From Akkermansia sp. (lineage in GTDB: Bacteria; Verrucomicrobiota; Verrucomicrobiia; Verrucomicrobiales; Akkermansiaceae), in contig JAKSOV010000008.1 of the NCBI GenBank assembly GCA_024405415.1, positions 1-36,114 of the forward strand: a DNA stretch of 36,114 nucleotides. The letters are read 5' to 3'. The translations under genes and the position numbers were made by a program. Positions within the stretch are counted from its first letter, which is position 1. Every line of letters begins with the position of its first letter. Shown in pieces: positions 15,264 through 23,973 of this stretch. The notes under the pieces were generated by a model. That model was not told where the DNA came from, searched no databases, and saw only the letters and a list, made by a program, of their open reading frames with translations.

Positions 15264-17069
15264 TCAGTTAAGCGGGAGTCGCGTCTCGGGGTAACGGATG
15301 GGGGACGCGGGCTTCTGGCGGATAAAGAGCAGCATGAAGGTGAACATGCCCACGCGGCCGAAGAGCATGTTGAGGATGACGACCACCTTCGAGGCGGTGG
15401 AAATCTGCGTCACGGCGCCGAGGTCGAAGCCCGTGGTGGTGTAGGCGCTCACCTCCATGAACAGCACGCGCAGCGGGCCTTCCGCCGTGGCGGCGATGCC
15501 CGGCTCCAGCAGGAGAATCGTCATCGTCGTACCGATAATCCAGAAGAAAGACAGCACCACCGTAGACATCGCCCGCTCTACCGTCGAGCGGGCAATGCGG
15601 CGGCCGTGCATCTCCACATCCTGCGCGCCGCGCAGCACGCGGTACACCTCCAGCACACAGAGAGCGAACACCGGGGCAAACACGCCGCCGCCCGTGCCCG
15701 CGGGGTTGCCGCCCACAAACATCATGCAAATGAGGAACATCTTGTACACGGGGCCGTAGCCGTCAATATCCGTCAGGCCGAAACCGCCCGAGCGGCTCAC
15801 GGAGTTCCACGCCGCCTCCCACACGTTGTAGCCCACATCGCGCGCATGCACGGACGGCTCATAAAGGCTCAGCAGCGTCATGCCGACCACGCCCACCAGC
15901 AGCACAATGGCCGTCACGCGCACCACGAGCCAGCTGTTCGTGCTCCAACGCGGGGCAAGGCGCTTGCCCGCCAAGCGGTGTTTCAGGCGCGTCAGAGCCT
16001 CCAGATACACGCCGAAGCCCAGCGTGCCGAACAGCATCATGGCCATCATCACCCCCTGCACCGCATAGCCGTGCGTCACGCCCGCGTGCTCCATGCCGTC
16101 GGGGAACAGCGTGATACCCGCATTGCAGAAGGCCGAAACCGCGTGAAACACGGCGTATTCCGCCAAGTGCGCCTGCGGGATGGCGGGGTTGCCCAGCCAG
16201 AGAAAATAGAGCGCCACCGCACCCGCCGTCTCGGCCAGCAGCGTGATACCGAACACAGCCTTCAGCAGCGCGGGCACCACATTGGCGTTCTGGAGGTCCA
16301 GCACACCCGACATGGTGGTGCTGTTGCGCACCGCGAGGCGCTTGCCGAGCATCAGCAGCACGAAGTACGAGAAAGTCACGACACCCACCGCACCCACCTG
16401 GATATCGAAGAGAATCACCAGCTTGCCCAGCGCGGTGAAAGTCTGCGCCACATTGACGGTCATCAGCCCCGTGATAGAAGTAGCGGAAGCGCAGGTGAAA
16501 AAGGCGTCTATAAAGGAGATAGGCTGATGCGTGGCCCCCGGAGTGAGGAGGATGAGCGTGCTCAACAGCACGAGCGCCATCATGTAGCAGAAGAAAGTGA
16601 CGGAAGGCGTCCACCACGTGGCCGCGCGCGCGGCCGCGCTGTTGCGGCGGGCATTGCGGTAGGAGGCGATATTCACCAGCGCAAAGATACCCATTGCCAC
16701 GCAGAGGAACACCGTCAGCAGCAGCCATGCGGGGTTGATGGCGTGCAACACCGCGCCCGCCAGAATGCCGGAGTTCGCCCCGCCCACCAGCAGCTGCAGC
16801 CACAAAAAGCGGCTCGGCCAATAGCGGCGGAACACCTCCGCCAGAAAATGCACCAGCACCACCGCCGAGTTGAACCACACGAGGCAGCAAAGCATCAGCC
16901 CCGACCCGCGCAGGAACTCCGCGCGCTCCACGCCCGAGGACGCCAATCTCTCAAAACAAAACTGCCACAACAGCACAACAAGCACCAGCAGCCCGGAGAT
17001 CATCTCCGGCAGCTCCAACACGCGGCTATGGCGCTCACTCTGGCTGTGCACATTCATGCGCACCCCCAT
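15264..17069 (-). CDS. trkH: Trk/Ktr potassium transporter membrane subunit TrkH
   Basis: A K+-translocating subunit in the inner membrane, about 601 aa. The four pore-like repeats of the SKT family are visible: residues near TCASATSITGLM, SAFCNAGITLFPDG, SVSRSGGFGLTDIDGYG and SAYTTTGFDLG, each with a central glycine of a selectivity filter. About ten or more membrane helices are present. It is longer than KtrB (about 450) because of extra N-terminal helices. The start is set at ATG 17069, with AGGGG upstream; ATG 17057 is an alternative. It heads an operon with trkA and the HAD gene. Confidence 0.9.
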   Translation of the reverse strand: MGVRMNVHSQSERHSRVLELPEMISGLLVLVVLLWQFCFERLASSGVERAEFLRGSGLMLCCLVWFNSAVVLVHFLAEVFRRYWPSRFLWLQLLVGGANSGILAGAVLHAINPAWLLLTVFLCVAMGIFALVNIASYRNARRNSAAARAATWWTPSVTFFCYMMALVLLSTLILLTPGATHQPISFIDAFFTCASATSITGLMTVNVAQTFTALGKLVILFDIQVGAVGVVTFSYFVLLMLGKRLAVRNSTTMSGVLDLQNANVVPALLKAVFGITLLAETAGAVALYFLWLGNPAIPQAHLAEYAVFHAVSAFCNAGITLFPDGMEHAGVTHGYAVQGVMMAMMLFGTLGFGVYLEALTRLKHRLAGKRLAPRWSTNSWLVVRVTAIVLLVGVVGMTLLSLYEPSVHARDVGYNVWEAAWNSVSRSGGFGLTDIDGYGPVYKMFLICMMFVGGNPAGTGGGVFAPVFALCVLEVYRVLRGAQDVEMHGRRIARSTVERAMSTVVLSFFWIIGTTMTILLLEPGIAATAEGPLRVLFMEVSAYTTTGFDLGAVTQISTASKVVVILNMLFGRVGMFTFMLLFIRQKPASPIRYPETRLPLN

Positions 17070-17120
17070 TCTACCACACCCCTCCCCCCTTGGCAAGCGC
17101 AGGGAATTCAAGTCCGAAGT

Positions 17121-17235
17121 CGAGCGGCAACGCCTCGGGGGTTAATTTTTTGCAGCTTCAGAGGGGAAGCATGAGCAAAGTTCTTTCAGGACTTCCCTTT
17201 CGACCGCCTCGTTCACTACCGAGGCGGTCATTTTT
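17121..17235 (+). terminator. tandem hairpins with T tracts, plus-strand orientation
   Basis: Three structures follow each other in the gap upstream of trkH: a GC hairpin (17121-17137) followed by TTAATTTTTT; a hairpin GGGAAG (17164-17169) with CTTCCC (17192-17197); and a 10-bp stem GACCGCCTCG (17202-17211) with CGAGGCGGTC (17220-17229), then ATTTTTT. The T tracts are on the plus strand, although both neighbouring genes are read from the minus strand, so the terminator may belong to an unannotated plus-strand transcript. Confidence 0.6.
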
Positions 17236-17247
17236 TGCGGTAGAGCC

Positions 17248-17760
17248 TCAGGCTCTCGCGGCGAATTCGCGGGCGAGGCGGATGTAGTCCTGCGCGTGGT
17301 GAAGGTTGGCCTGTTCGGTGTCGTCGGGGAGGGTCTTTATCACTTTGGCGGGGGAGCCGAGGACGAGGGAGTGGGGAGGTATCACCGTGTTTTTGGTGAC
17401 GAGGGCGTGGGCGCCGACGATGGAGCCGTGGCCGATGACGGCGCCGTCCAAGATGACGGCTCCCATGCCGATGAGGCAGTTGTCTTCGACCGTGCAGGCG
17501 TGAAGGGTGACGCTGTGGCCGATGGTGACGTGGCGGCCGAGGGTGCAGCCTAGCTCGTAGTCCACGTGGATGCAGCAGTTGTCTTGGACGTTGCTGCCCT
17601 CGCCGATGCGGATGGGGGCGACATCGCCGCGGAGGGTGGTGTTGTACCAGACGGAGGAGTCGTGACTGAGGACGACATCGCCAATGATGGCCGCGCCGGC
17701 GGCGACAAAGGCGGGGGAGTCGAGCACGGGGGTGGTGCCGCGGAAGGATTCAATGGCCAT
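17248..17760 (-). CDS. gamma-carbonic-anhydrase-family (left-handed beta-helix) protein
   Basis: A 170-aa hexapeptide-repeat protein of the gamma-CA / YrdA family, probably a trimer that binds Zn. Repeated [LIV]-G-x4 units form the beta-helix from about residue 12 to 140. The metal-ligand histidines expected for the family are seen in CCIHVDYE and in VTIGHSVTLHAC. The family ranges from true carbonic anhydrases to proteins without known activity, so catalysis is not certain. The start is ATG 17760 (MAIESFRG); it is the last gene of the PBP-SufS run, 26 bp after a 100-aa protein gene. Confidence 0.85.
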   Translation of the reverse strand: MAIESFRGTTPVLDSPAFVAAGAAIIGDVVLSHDSSVWYNTTLRGDVAPIRIGEGSNVQDNCCIHVDYELGCTLGRHVTIGHSVTLHACTVEDNCLIGMGAVILDGAVIGHGSIVGAHALVTKNTVIPPHSLVLGSPAKVIKTLPDDTEQANLHHAQDYIRLAREFAARA

Positions 17761-17786
17761 GGCGTGATGAGAGGGCGCTGTGCGTC

Positions 17787-18089
17787 TTAGCCGCGGGCGG
17801 CATCGACAATCTGTTGGAGCGGGGCGCGGTCGTAGGCGTCCGCCCATTTTTTCAGCTCCTTGCCGGAGTAGGAGGCGAGGCCGTCCGCCGTGAGCTGGCG
17901 GGCGAGTTTGCCCGTGGGGATGAGCATGCAGAGAAAGTTCTCGTCACTTTCGTTGCCGGTGCAGATGGTCCCTTCTTTGGTCATGATGACGCCGTCATCC
18001 GGGCACATGGAGTTGAGCTTGATGATGGCGGCGGAGAGGGGTTCCTGCGCCACTTCGAAGGGTTGGGGGGATTGCGGTTCGTCGGCCAT
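17787..18089 (-). CDS. 100-aa protein of unknown function downstream of sufS
   Basis: A soluble 100-aa protein starting 2 nt after the sufS stop (TGACCATG). Position would suggest a SufE partner, but the length and sequence do not fit: SufE is about 140 aa with one conserved catalytic Cys in a characteristic context. Here there are three cysteines, in NSMCPDDG, GTICTGNE and FLCMLIP. The C-terminal half is helical and charged. The tight link to sufS suggests a related role, such as sulfur acceptance, but this is inference only. I do not recognise the family. Confidence 0.75.
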   Translation of the reverse strand: MADEPQSPQPFEVAQEPLSAAIIKLNSMCPDDGVIMTKEGTICTGNESDENFLCMLIPTGKLARQLTADGLASYSGKELKKWADAYDRAPLQQIVDAARG

Positions 18090-18091
18090 GG

Positions 18092-19324
18092 TCAGCGGAG
18101 CATGTTGAGGGCGCGTTCGGTGGCGCGCAGGGCGCGGTCGATGTCGTCCTCGTTGTTGTAAAGAGCGATGGAATAGCGGGTGGTGCCGGTGATGCCGAGG
18201 CTCGCCATGAAGGGCTGGCAGCAGTGGTGCCCCGTGCGGACGGCAATGCCCATCTGGTCCAGCAGGGTGCCGAGGTCGTAGTGGTGCACGCCGGGCACAT
18301 GGATGGAGATGAGCGAGCCGCGATTCTCACGTCCGCCGAGTATCTGCACACCGTCCAGCGCGGCAAGCCCGTCGTACAGGCGGCGGGTGAGCGCCATCTC
18401 GTGCGTGTCAATGGCTTCCAAGCCGACGCGCTGCACGTAGCGCAGGGCCTCCGCAAGCAGGATGTTACCGCCGATGTTCGGCGTACCCGCTTCGTACTTG
18501 AAGGGCAGCGTGTTGTAGGTTGTCTTTTCGAAGGACACCTCACTAATCATCTCGCCGCCGCCGAGCCACGGGGGCAGCTGCTCCAGCAGCTCGGCGCGGC
18601 CCCAGAGGGCGCCCGTGCCCGTGGGGGCGTAAATCTTGTGGCCTGAGAAGGCGTAGAAGTCGCAGCCCAGCTCCTGCACGTTGACGGGGAGGTGCGCGGT
18701 GCTCTGCGCGCCGTCTACCAGCACGAGAGTCTGCGGGTTGTTGCGCTTGGCGGCGGCGATGATGTCCGCCACGGGGTTGAGCGCGCCGAGGGCGTTGGAG
18801 ATGTACGGCACGGCGACAAGGCGCGTGCGGGGCGTGAGCATCTGCTCGTAGGAGGCGAAGTCAAACGAAAGCTCCGCCGTCAGCGGGATGGGGCGAAGAC
18901 GCGCCCCCGTGCGCTCGCAGAGCATCTGCCACGGCACGATGTTGGAGTGGTGCGCATCCGTGGTGACAAGGATTTCATCCCCCTGCCCCACCAAGCCCGA
19001 GAGGGCGAGCGTCTGAGAGACGAGGTTGATGCCCATGGTGGTGCCGCTCGTGAAGATGATTTCGCGGGCGGATTCGGCATGCAGGAAATCCGCGACAGTT
19101 TGGCGGGCGGCCTCATGCTGCTCGGTGGCGAGGCGGCTCAGGTAGTGCGCGCCGCGGTGGATGTTGGCGTTGGCCTGCTCGTAGTACCTCTGCGCGGCTT
19201 CCTCCACGCAGAGGGGTTTTTGCGTGGTGGCGGCGTTGTCGAGGTAGACGAGGGGTTTTTGGCCCTTGCCGATGCGTTCGCGGAGAATCGTGAACTGCGC
19301 GCGTTCCCGAAGGATGTCACTCAT
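18092..19324 (-). CDS. sufS: cysteine desulfurase SufS (group II)
   Basis: A PLP enzyme that removes sulfur from cysteine for Fe-S cluster assembly. Length 410 aa is normal. Motifs: YLDNAATTQKP at the start, NIHRGAHYLS, TTDAHHSN with the PLP-stacking His, DGAQSTAHLP with the PLP Asp, the Schiff-base Lys in FSGHKIYAPTGTGALWG, and the persulfide Cys in RTGHHCCQP. The short active-site loop is typical of group II. The ATG at 19324 overlaps the stop of the upstream 469-aa gene (ATGA). The rest of a suf operon (sufB, C, D) is not in the window, so SufS is separated from its usual partners or the others lie elsewhere. Confidence 0.94.
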   Translation of the reverse strand: MSDILRERAQFTILRERIGKGQKPLVYLDNAATTQKPLCVEEAAQRYYEQANANIHRGAHYLSRLATEQHEAARQTVADFLHAESAREIIFTSGTTMGINLVSQTLALSGLVGQGDEILVTTDAHHSNIVPWQMLCERTGARLRPIPLTAELSFDFASYEQMLTPRTRLVAVPYISNALGALNPVADIIAAAKRNNPQTLVLVDGAQSTAHLPVNVQELGCDFYAFSGHKIYAPTGTGALWGRAELLEQLPPWLGGGEMISEVSFEKTTYNTLPFKYEAGTPNIGGNILLAEALRYVQRVGLEAIDTHEMALTRRLYDGLAALDGVQILGGRENRGSLISIHVPGVHHYDLGTLLDQMGIAVRTGHHCCQPFMASLGITGTTRYSIALYNNEDDIDRALRATERALNMLR

Positions 19325-20730
19325 GCCTGCTCGCCTCCCTTCAGGTGCTCCGCCATGCGGTAGGCGGCCTCGGGCACGTACTCCTTCCACGCCTCGTCGC
19401 CGGACTGTATCATGCGGACGATGTCGCGCGGGGTGCTCATGAGCAGCTTCTGGTTGAAGTAGGGAACCTCGACAATCTTGCCGCTCTCGCGCAGGTGGCG
19501 GTAGAGGTAGAGGTATTCCTCGGGCGCGCGGTAGGTGCCCGCCGTCACGAACTCGCCCGTGCTGCGGTTAATCCACGGCGTGACGTAGAACTTCGTCTTG
19601 TTGCGGAAGATGTGGCCCATGCAGGAGAGGATGCCGCCGGGGATGTCCTCCGCCCACTTGTCCTTGAAGAGCTCGTTGAGCAGGCCGATGGAGAGGGCGA
19701 TGGCGATGGGCTCCTTGGTGTAGCTGTTGAGCAGCTCGGAAATGCGGTGGAAGTGCGCGATGTTGGTAATCATCACGGTCTTGCCCATGGCGGCGAGGGC
19801 ATCCGCGCGGTCAATGAACTCCAGCAGGTCCACCTCGTTGCCGCGCAGGAGGTTGGAGAGGGAAAGCTCGCAGATGTCGATTTCGCGGCTCTGCTGCGCC
19901 TCGGGCAGATCTTCGTAGAACTTGGTGCGCACGCTTTCCATCATTTCCATGTGGATGTTGCACAGCGGCATGAAGCTGCCGCGCATGAGCACGATGGGGC
20001 GCTTGTAGAGGAGGTCGGCGGGCTGGGCTACGGTGCCGTCCGGGCAGAAGAGGGTGGCTTCGGACAGGCCGCTGCGCACGAGCTGGAGCGCGAGGATGCG
20101 GTTGTCGAACATCGAGAAACCGTTGCCCGAGAAGCGCATGTAGTCGATTTCGAAGAAGTGGCGGTCCACATGCTCGCCCACGCTCTGCACGAAGGAGTCC
20201 ATGCGTTCGCGGTCGTAGAACAGAGCGTGCAGCAGGTTCACGCCGAGGATGCCGAGCACGCGCATCTGCAGGTCGTGGTCGGGGATGAGCAGGCGCACGT
20301 GCATCACGAGGTCGCTCGGCTCCGCACCGGGCTTGAGCTGGAAGCGCACGCCGAGCCACGCGCTCCACGGGCCGTTATCGCGGTAGCCCTTGGCTTTCAC
20401 CGTGTTGCAGAAGGCGAAGAAGCGGGTGTTTTCGCCGCGCTTTTCACCGAGGCGGTCGATGAGCTGCGCGAATTCGATGTCCATCATCTGCTCCAGTCGC
20501 TCCTCGGAGACATAGCGCTTGGAGGTGCCGTAGATGGAGTCCGAGACGGTCATGTCATACGCCGAGAGGGATTTGGCAACCGTACCCGCCGCTGCACCCG
20601 CGCGGAAGAACCAGTTGGCGGTTTCCTGACCCGCGCCGATTTCGGCGAAGGAGCCGTAGAAAGCGGGGTCGAGGTTGATGCGCAGGGCTTTTTCCTGCGT
20701 GGCGGCAAGGGCTTGTTCGATGGTGGACAT
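19321..20730 (-). CDS. conserved uncharacterised cytosolic protein, 469 aa
   Basis: A large soluble protein starting MSTIEQALAATQEKALRINLD. The early segment AFYGSFAEIGAGQETANWFFRAG is strongly patterned and looks like a conserved signature. I recall similar proteins in PVC and other bacteria whose database names, such as TonB-dependent receptor, do not fit: there is no signal peptide, plug or barrel here. Sequence shows mixed alpha/beta character without a catalytic motif I can name. It lies between the PBP gene (25-bp gap) and sufS (4-nt overlap), so it is co-transcribed with both. Function unknown. Confidence 0.8.
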   Translation of the reverse strand: MSTIEQALAATQEKALRINLDPAFYGSFAEIGAGQETANWFFRAGAAAGTVAKSLSAYDMTVSDSIYGTSKRYVSEERLEQMMDIEFAQLIDRLGEKRGENTRFFAFCNTVKAKGYRDNGPWSAWLGVRFQLKPGAEPSDLVMHVRLLIPDHDLQMRVLGILGVNLLHALFYDRERMDSFVQSVGEHVDRHFFEIDYMRFSGNGFSMFDNRILALQLVRSGLSEATLFCPDGTVAQPADLLYKRPIVLMRGSFMPLCNIHMEMMESVRTKFYEDLPEAQQSREIDICELSLSNLLRGNEVDLLEFIDRADALAAMGKTVMITNIAHFHRISELLNSYTKEPIAIALSIGLLNELFKDKWAEDIPGGILSCMGHIFRNKTKFYVTPWINRSTGEFVTAGTYRAPEEYLYLYRHLRESGKIVEVPYFNQKLLMSTPRDIVRMIQSGDEAWKEYVPEAAYRMAEHLKGGEQA

Positions 20731-20755
20731 GGCAGGCGAACGGTGAAAGGGGGTG

Positions 20756-23341
20756 TCAGAGTTGCAGCGGCACGAGCGGAAGGTGGCGCAGGGAGCGCGG
20801 CGCGGGCAGCTCGATGCGGCTGTCGGGGGAGTTGCTGTTGACTTCCTCCGGGCTGTCGTCCACGCCCACTTCCTCCGCGCCGCCGGCGGGGTCGCCGAGG
20901 TCGGCGGCGTCCTTATAGCGCGGGTTGAGGGAGGTGTCACACTCGTAGGGGTCCTTGCCCAGCAAGGCAGAGGATTTCGGCAGCACGGGCAGCACGGGCA
21001 GCACGCGGGAGGAGCTCATCTGATTGCTGCCGGAGTCCAGGAAATCCACCAGCGAGGGGCTGCCGTCCCCGTGCACGGAGCAGGAGCCGAGGGAGACATC
21101 CCCCTTGTGGAAATACTCGCGGTAGGTGGGGCGCACATAGCCCGCTTTGCCGTCCTGCATGACGGACTCGAAGCAGAAGTTAGTGGCCAGCTGGCCGCTG
21201 ACGGTGCAGATTTCCACCTCCTCGGTATCCTCGGGCAGCGGCAGGGGATTGTCCTCGTAGCGCTTGCCCGCGGCGCGGAACACGGCACCCATGACAGGGC
21301 CGCAGGTGTCGGAGCCGAAGGCCTCGGGATAGATGGGCTGATGATCGTTGAGATAGCCGATCCAGATACCGCAGGTGAAGGAGGAGTTGTAGGCGAAAAG
21401 GGCCGTATCGGAAAAGTCGTAGTTGGTGCCGCTCTTCACCGCGCCGTTGAAGCCGTCCGGCAGGTAGGGGTTCACTCGCTGGGCGGAGCCTTTGTTGAGC
21501 GACTCGCGCATGATGCTGTGCAGGCGGTAGGCGGTGCAGCCGCGCGTGCTGTTGACCATGTTGTGGGTGACGGCCAGCGGGTTCTCCCACAGGATATTGC
21601 CCGAGCTGTCGGTAATCTTGGTGACGATGTAGGGCGCAAGCGGGCGCTTACCCGCGTTCGGGAACACGGTGTAGGCCATGGTCACCTCCTTGAGGGAGGC
21701 GGGCTCGGTGCCGAGGTAGGCGCGGGGGTAGAACTGGGGCTTGGCCTCCGTGCTGCTGGGTATTCTCGGCGGCGGGGTGATACCCACGTTGGTCAGCGTG
21801 TCGGCAAAGGCTTTCGCGCCCTTCTGCGGGTGGGACCCGAGAGAAATGCCGAGGCGGGCGGAGGCGGCAATCTTGCTCCACTCCAGCGCCTGGCGCGCCG
21901 TCACGGAATCGAGGTAGCGGCCCTTGTCCACCTCCATGCCCCACTCGCCGAGGATGCCCTCCGAGCCGCCGATACCGGCCAGGCGGTTGTCCATGGCATC
22001 ATCCACCAGGCGCGAGCAGGGGGAGTAGCCGTTATCGAAGGCGCTCATGTAGAGGAAGGGGAGCATGGCCGTGCCCAGCGGACGCTTGCCCGCGTCGATG
22101 ATGTCGAAGTTGTCGCGGTCGAAGCTGCGCCCGCCCACATACACCAGCACGCCGCCCGTAGCGTTGTCCACGGTGAGCACGGCACCGTCGAGGTAGCGGT
22201 GCTGCGCGCAGCGGGGGTCGGAACGGTCGGCGAACTTGACGTGGGTGTAGCCCTCGTGCTTCTCCAGCTCATCGAGCTGCGCCGTGAGGGCCTTTTCCGC
22301 CGCCTCCTGCATCTGTTTGTCGATGGTGGTGTAGACGCGGATGCCGCGGCTCTTGACAATCTCCTCGCCGCGGGTGGGATTTTGGAAAATGTCGATAGCC
22401 TGCTGCTGCACGAGCGCATGCAGGAAGGAGGTGTTGCGGCGCAGGGGGTTGGGGTTGAGCCCCAGCGGCGTTTCCTTCACGCGGGCGGCCTCCGTGGGGG
22501 TCAGATAGCCCGCGCGCTCCATGCGGTCAATCACGTCGTTGCGCCAGCGCCAGTTAAGGTCCGCGTTGCGGATGGGGTTGTAGTTCTCGGGGTTTTTGAT
22601 GAGGGCGGCAATGCTGGCGGCCTCGCGCACGGTGAGGTCCCCGGGCTCCTTGCCGAAGTAGCCGAGCGCGGCGGAGCGGATACCGTAGAAGCCGCGGCCG
22701 AAGTAGACGCGGTTCAGGTAGAACTCCATGATTTGCTGCTTGTCGTACTTGTCCTCGATGCGGCGGGCGAGGAAAATCTCCACAATCTTGCGCTCGTAGC
22801 GGCTGCCGCCGCGGGCCTGCGTGCGGCGCTCGAGGTCGTAGGCGTTGCGGGCGAGCTGCTGGGTGATGGTGGAGGCGCCTTGGTTGGCCTTACCGTGCGC
22901 AGCGGCAGCCTCCTTGGCAGCGCGGAGAATGCCCCAGGGGTCAAAGCCGTGGTGCGTCCAGAAGTTCTTGTCCTCCTGCGCCACGAGGGCGTCAATCATG
23001 CTCGGGGAAATCTTGTCGTAGGTGACGTAGCTGCGGTTTTCATCGTAGATACGGCCTATTTCCTGCTTGTTGCGGTCGTAGATAATGCAGGGATGGTCGA
23101 GGTTGTTGATGTCCTCGAGGTTGAATTCATCTGCCCAGCGCTGGTATTTGGCTGTAATGGTGAGGAATAGCATGTAGCCGCACACCCCCATAGCCGCCAA
23201 GCCTACGAAAAACACAATCAGCAGGCGGCGGAGCAAACGCCACACCCAGCTGCCGCGGCGGTGCGGGGCAGCTTCCTTGCCGTGGCGGCGGCGATTCTCG
23301 GCCGCCTTACGGCGGTTCTGGTAATCATCCAAAGGCTCCAT
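20756..23341 (-). CDS. class A penicillin-binding protein: glycosyltransferase plus degenerate transpeptidase domain
   Basis: An 861-aa peptidoglycan synthase anchored by one N-terminal membrane helix (about residues 38-63). The GT51 domain is intact: EDKNFWTHHG, GASTITQQLARN, RKIVEIFLARRIE and IMEFYLNRVYFG. The transpeptidase domain follows, but the SxxK motif position reads T424-A-M-L427 in RPLGTAMLPFLY, so both the nucleophilic Ser and the Lys are missing. The SxN position reads SKI in LEWSKIAAS. Only KSGT (K636 onward) remains. It should polymerise glycan strands but not cross-link them or bind penicillin covalently. The C-terminal tail of about 130 residues is acidic and Pro/Ser-rich. 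It heads a five-gene run with sufS. Confidence 0.88.
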   Translation of the reverse strand: MEPLDDYQNRRKAAENRRRHGKEAAPHRRGSWVWRLLRRLLIVFFVGLAAMGVCGYMLFLTITAKYQRWADEFNLEDINNLDHPCIIYDRNKQEIGRIYDENRSYVTYDKISPSMIDALVAQEDKNFWTHHGFDPWGILRAAKEAAAAHGKANQGASTITQQLARNAYDLERRTQARGGSRYERKIVEIFLARRIEDKYDKQQIMEFYLNRVYFGRGFYGIRSAALGYFGKEPGDLTVREAASIAALIKNPENYNPIRNADLNWRWRNDVIDRMERAGYLTPTEAARVKETPLGLNPNPLRRNTSFLHALVQQQAIDIFQNPTRGEEIVKSRGIRVYTTIDKQMQEAAEKALTAQLDELEKHEGYTHVKFADRSDPRCAQHRYLDGAVLTVDNATGGVLVYVGGRSFDRDNFDIIDAGKRPLGTAMLPFLYMSAFDNGYSPCSRLVDDAMDNRLAGIGGSEGILGEWGMEVDKGRYLDSVTARQALEWSKIAASARLGISLGSHPQKGAKAFADTLTNVGITPPPRIPSSTEAKPQFYPRAYLGTEPASLKEVTMAYTVFPNAGKRPLAPYIVTKITDSSGNILWENPLAVTHNMVNSTRGCTAYRLHSIMRESLNKGSAQRVNPYLPDGFNGAVKSGTNYDFSDTALFAYNSSFTCGIWIGYLNDHQPIYPEAFGSDTCGPVMGAVFRAAGKRYEDNPLPLPEDTEEVEICTVSGQLATNFCFESVMQDGKAGYVRPTYREYFHKGDVSLGSCSVHGDGSPSLVDFLDSGSNQMSSSRVLPVLPVLPKSSALLGKDPYECDTSLNPRYKDAADLGDPAGGAEEVGVDDSPEEVNSNSPDSRIELPAPRSLRHLPLVPLQL

Positions 23342-23398
23342 GCGTACCCCCCTATCCTAGCAGGAAAGCGGCGGAATAGCAAGAGGGAAAGGGGGCAA

Positions 23399-23581
23399 TT
23401 TGAGATATGAAATATGTGATTTTCGATTTGTGATTTAGAAATAGAGTCTCGCCACACCCGAAGAAAAAGAATCGCATCTGACGGAACGTCAGATGCGGTT
23501 GCTACGGCTGCGGCGACAGCCGCACGAACTTTCCAAATCAAAAATCTCAAATCACATATTTCTTATCACAAATCCTTTATC
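23399..23581. repeat. inverted heptamer-hairpin element with internal terminator
   Basis: The left array (23399-23440) has units TTTGAGA, TATGAAA, TATGTGA, TTTTCGA, TTTGTGA and TTTAGAA. The right array (23535-23581) has the inverse-type units AAATCAA, AAATCTC, AAATCAC, ATATTTC, TTATCAC, AAATCCT and TTATC. Inside lie a 10-bp perfect stem CGCATCTGAC (23473-23482, 23488-23497) and a GC hairpin GCGGC-GACA-GCCGC (23510-23523) followed by ACGAACTTTCC. On the minus strand the long stem is followed by ATTCTTTTTC, so it probably ends the NUDIX/small-protein transcript. The right array overlaps the last codons of the neighbouring gene and supplies its stop. Confidence 0.85.
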
Positions 23582-23973
23582 AAGCAGCCGAGCGGCGCAA
23601 GCGGGTTCTGCGGCGGGGGGGCCTCGCGGAAGGTGCCCGTGCGGCGGTCGAGCAGCCATGTGCTGCCGTCCGTACGCTGGAGGAGCAGCTGTTCATCCGA
23701 AACGGATTGCCCGTAAAGCCAGCCGCAGGGACGGTCGCCGAAACGGCGGTCCCACGGTGTGTTGCCGCTGCGGCTGTAGATGGTGTAATACACCGCGCCC
23801 GCGACCTGCTTTTCCGCCAGGTACCAGTCGGGGTATGCCGCCGAGCCGATGCAGATTTCGCGCACGGCGTCATCGGGACGCGTGCTGCTCTGCCACCAGA
23901 AGGCTACCCACGCTCCCGCCGTCAACAGCACGGTGAGAAGGACGATACAGGCCTTGACGACGATGCTTTTCAT
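23566..23973 (-). CDS. small membrane-anchored protein, unknown function
   Basis: A 135-aa protein with an N-terminal hydrophobic segment (about residues 8-27, ACIVLLTVLLTAGAWVAFWW), either a membrane anchor or an uncleaved signal. The rest is probably periplasmic, with W/Y-rich strands (AAYPDWYLAEK, AVYYTIYSRSG, STWLLDRRTGTF). I do not recognise the family. The ATG overlaps the NUDIX stop (ATGA). The last residues, LIKDL, and the stop codon are encoded by a heptamer array, which suggests the original C-terminus was altered when the element arrived. Confidence 0.7.
   Translation of the reverse strand: MKSIVVKACIVLLTVLLTAGAWVAFWWQSSTRPDDAVREICIGSAAYPDWYLAEKQVAGAVYYTIYSRSGNTPWDRRFGDRPCGWLYGQSVSDEQLLLQRTDGSTWLLDRRTGTFREAPPPQNPLAPLGCLIKDL

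Noticed and set aside
17787-18089. SufE assignment for the gene after sufS
   Set aside because: Only 100 aa, without the SufE catalytic-Cys context; position alone is not enough.
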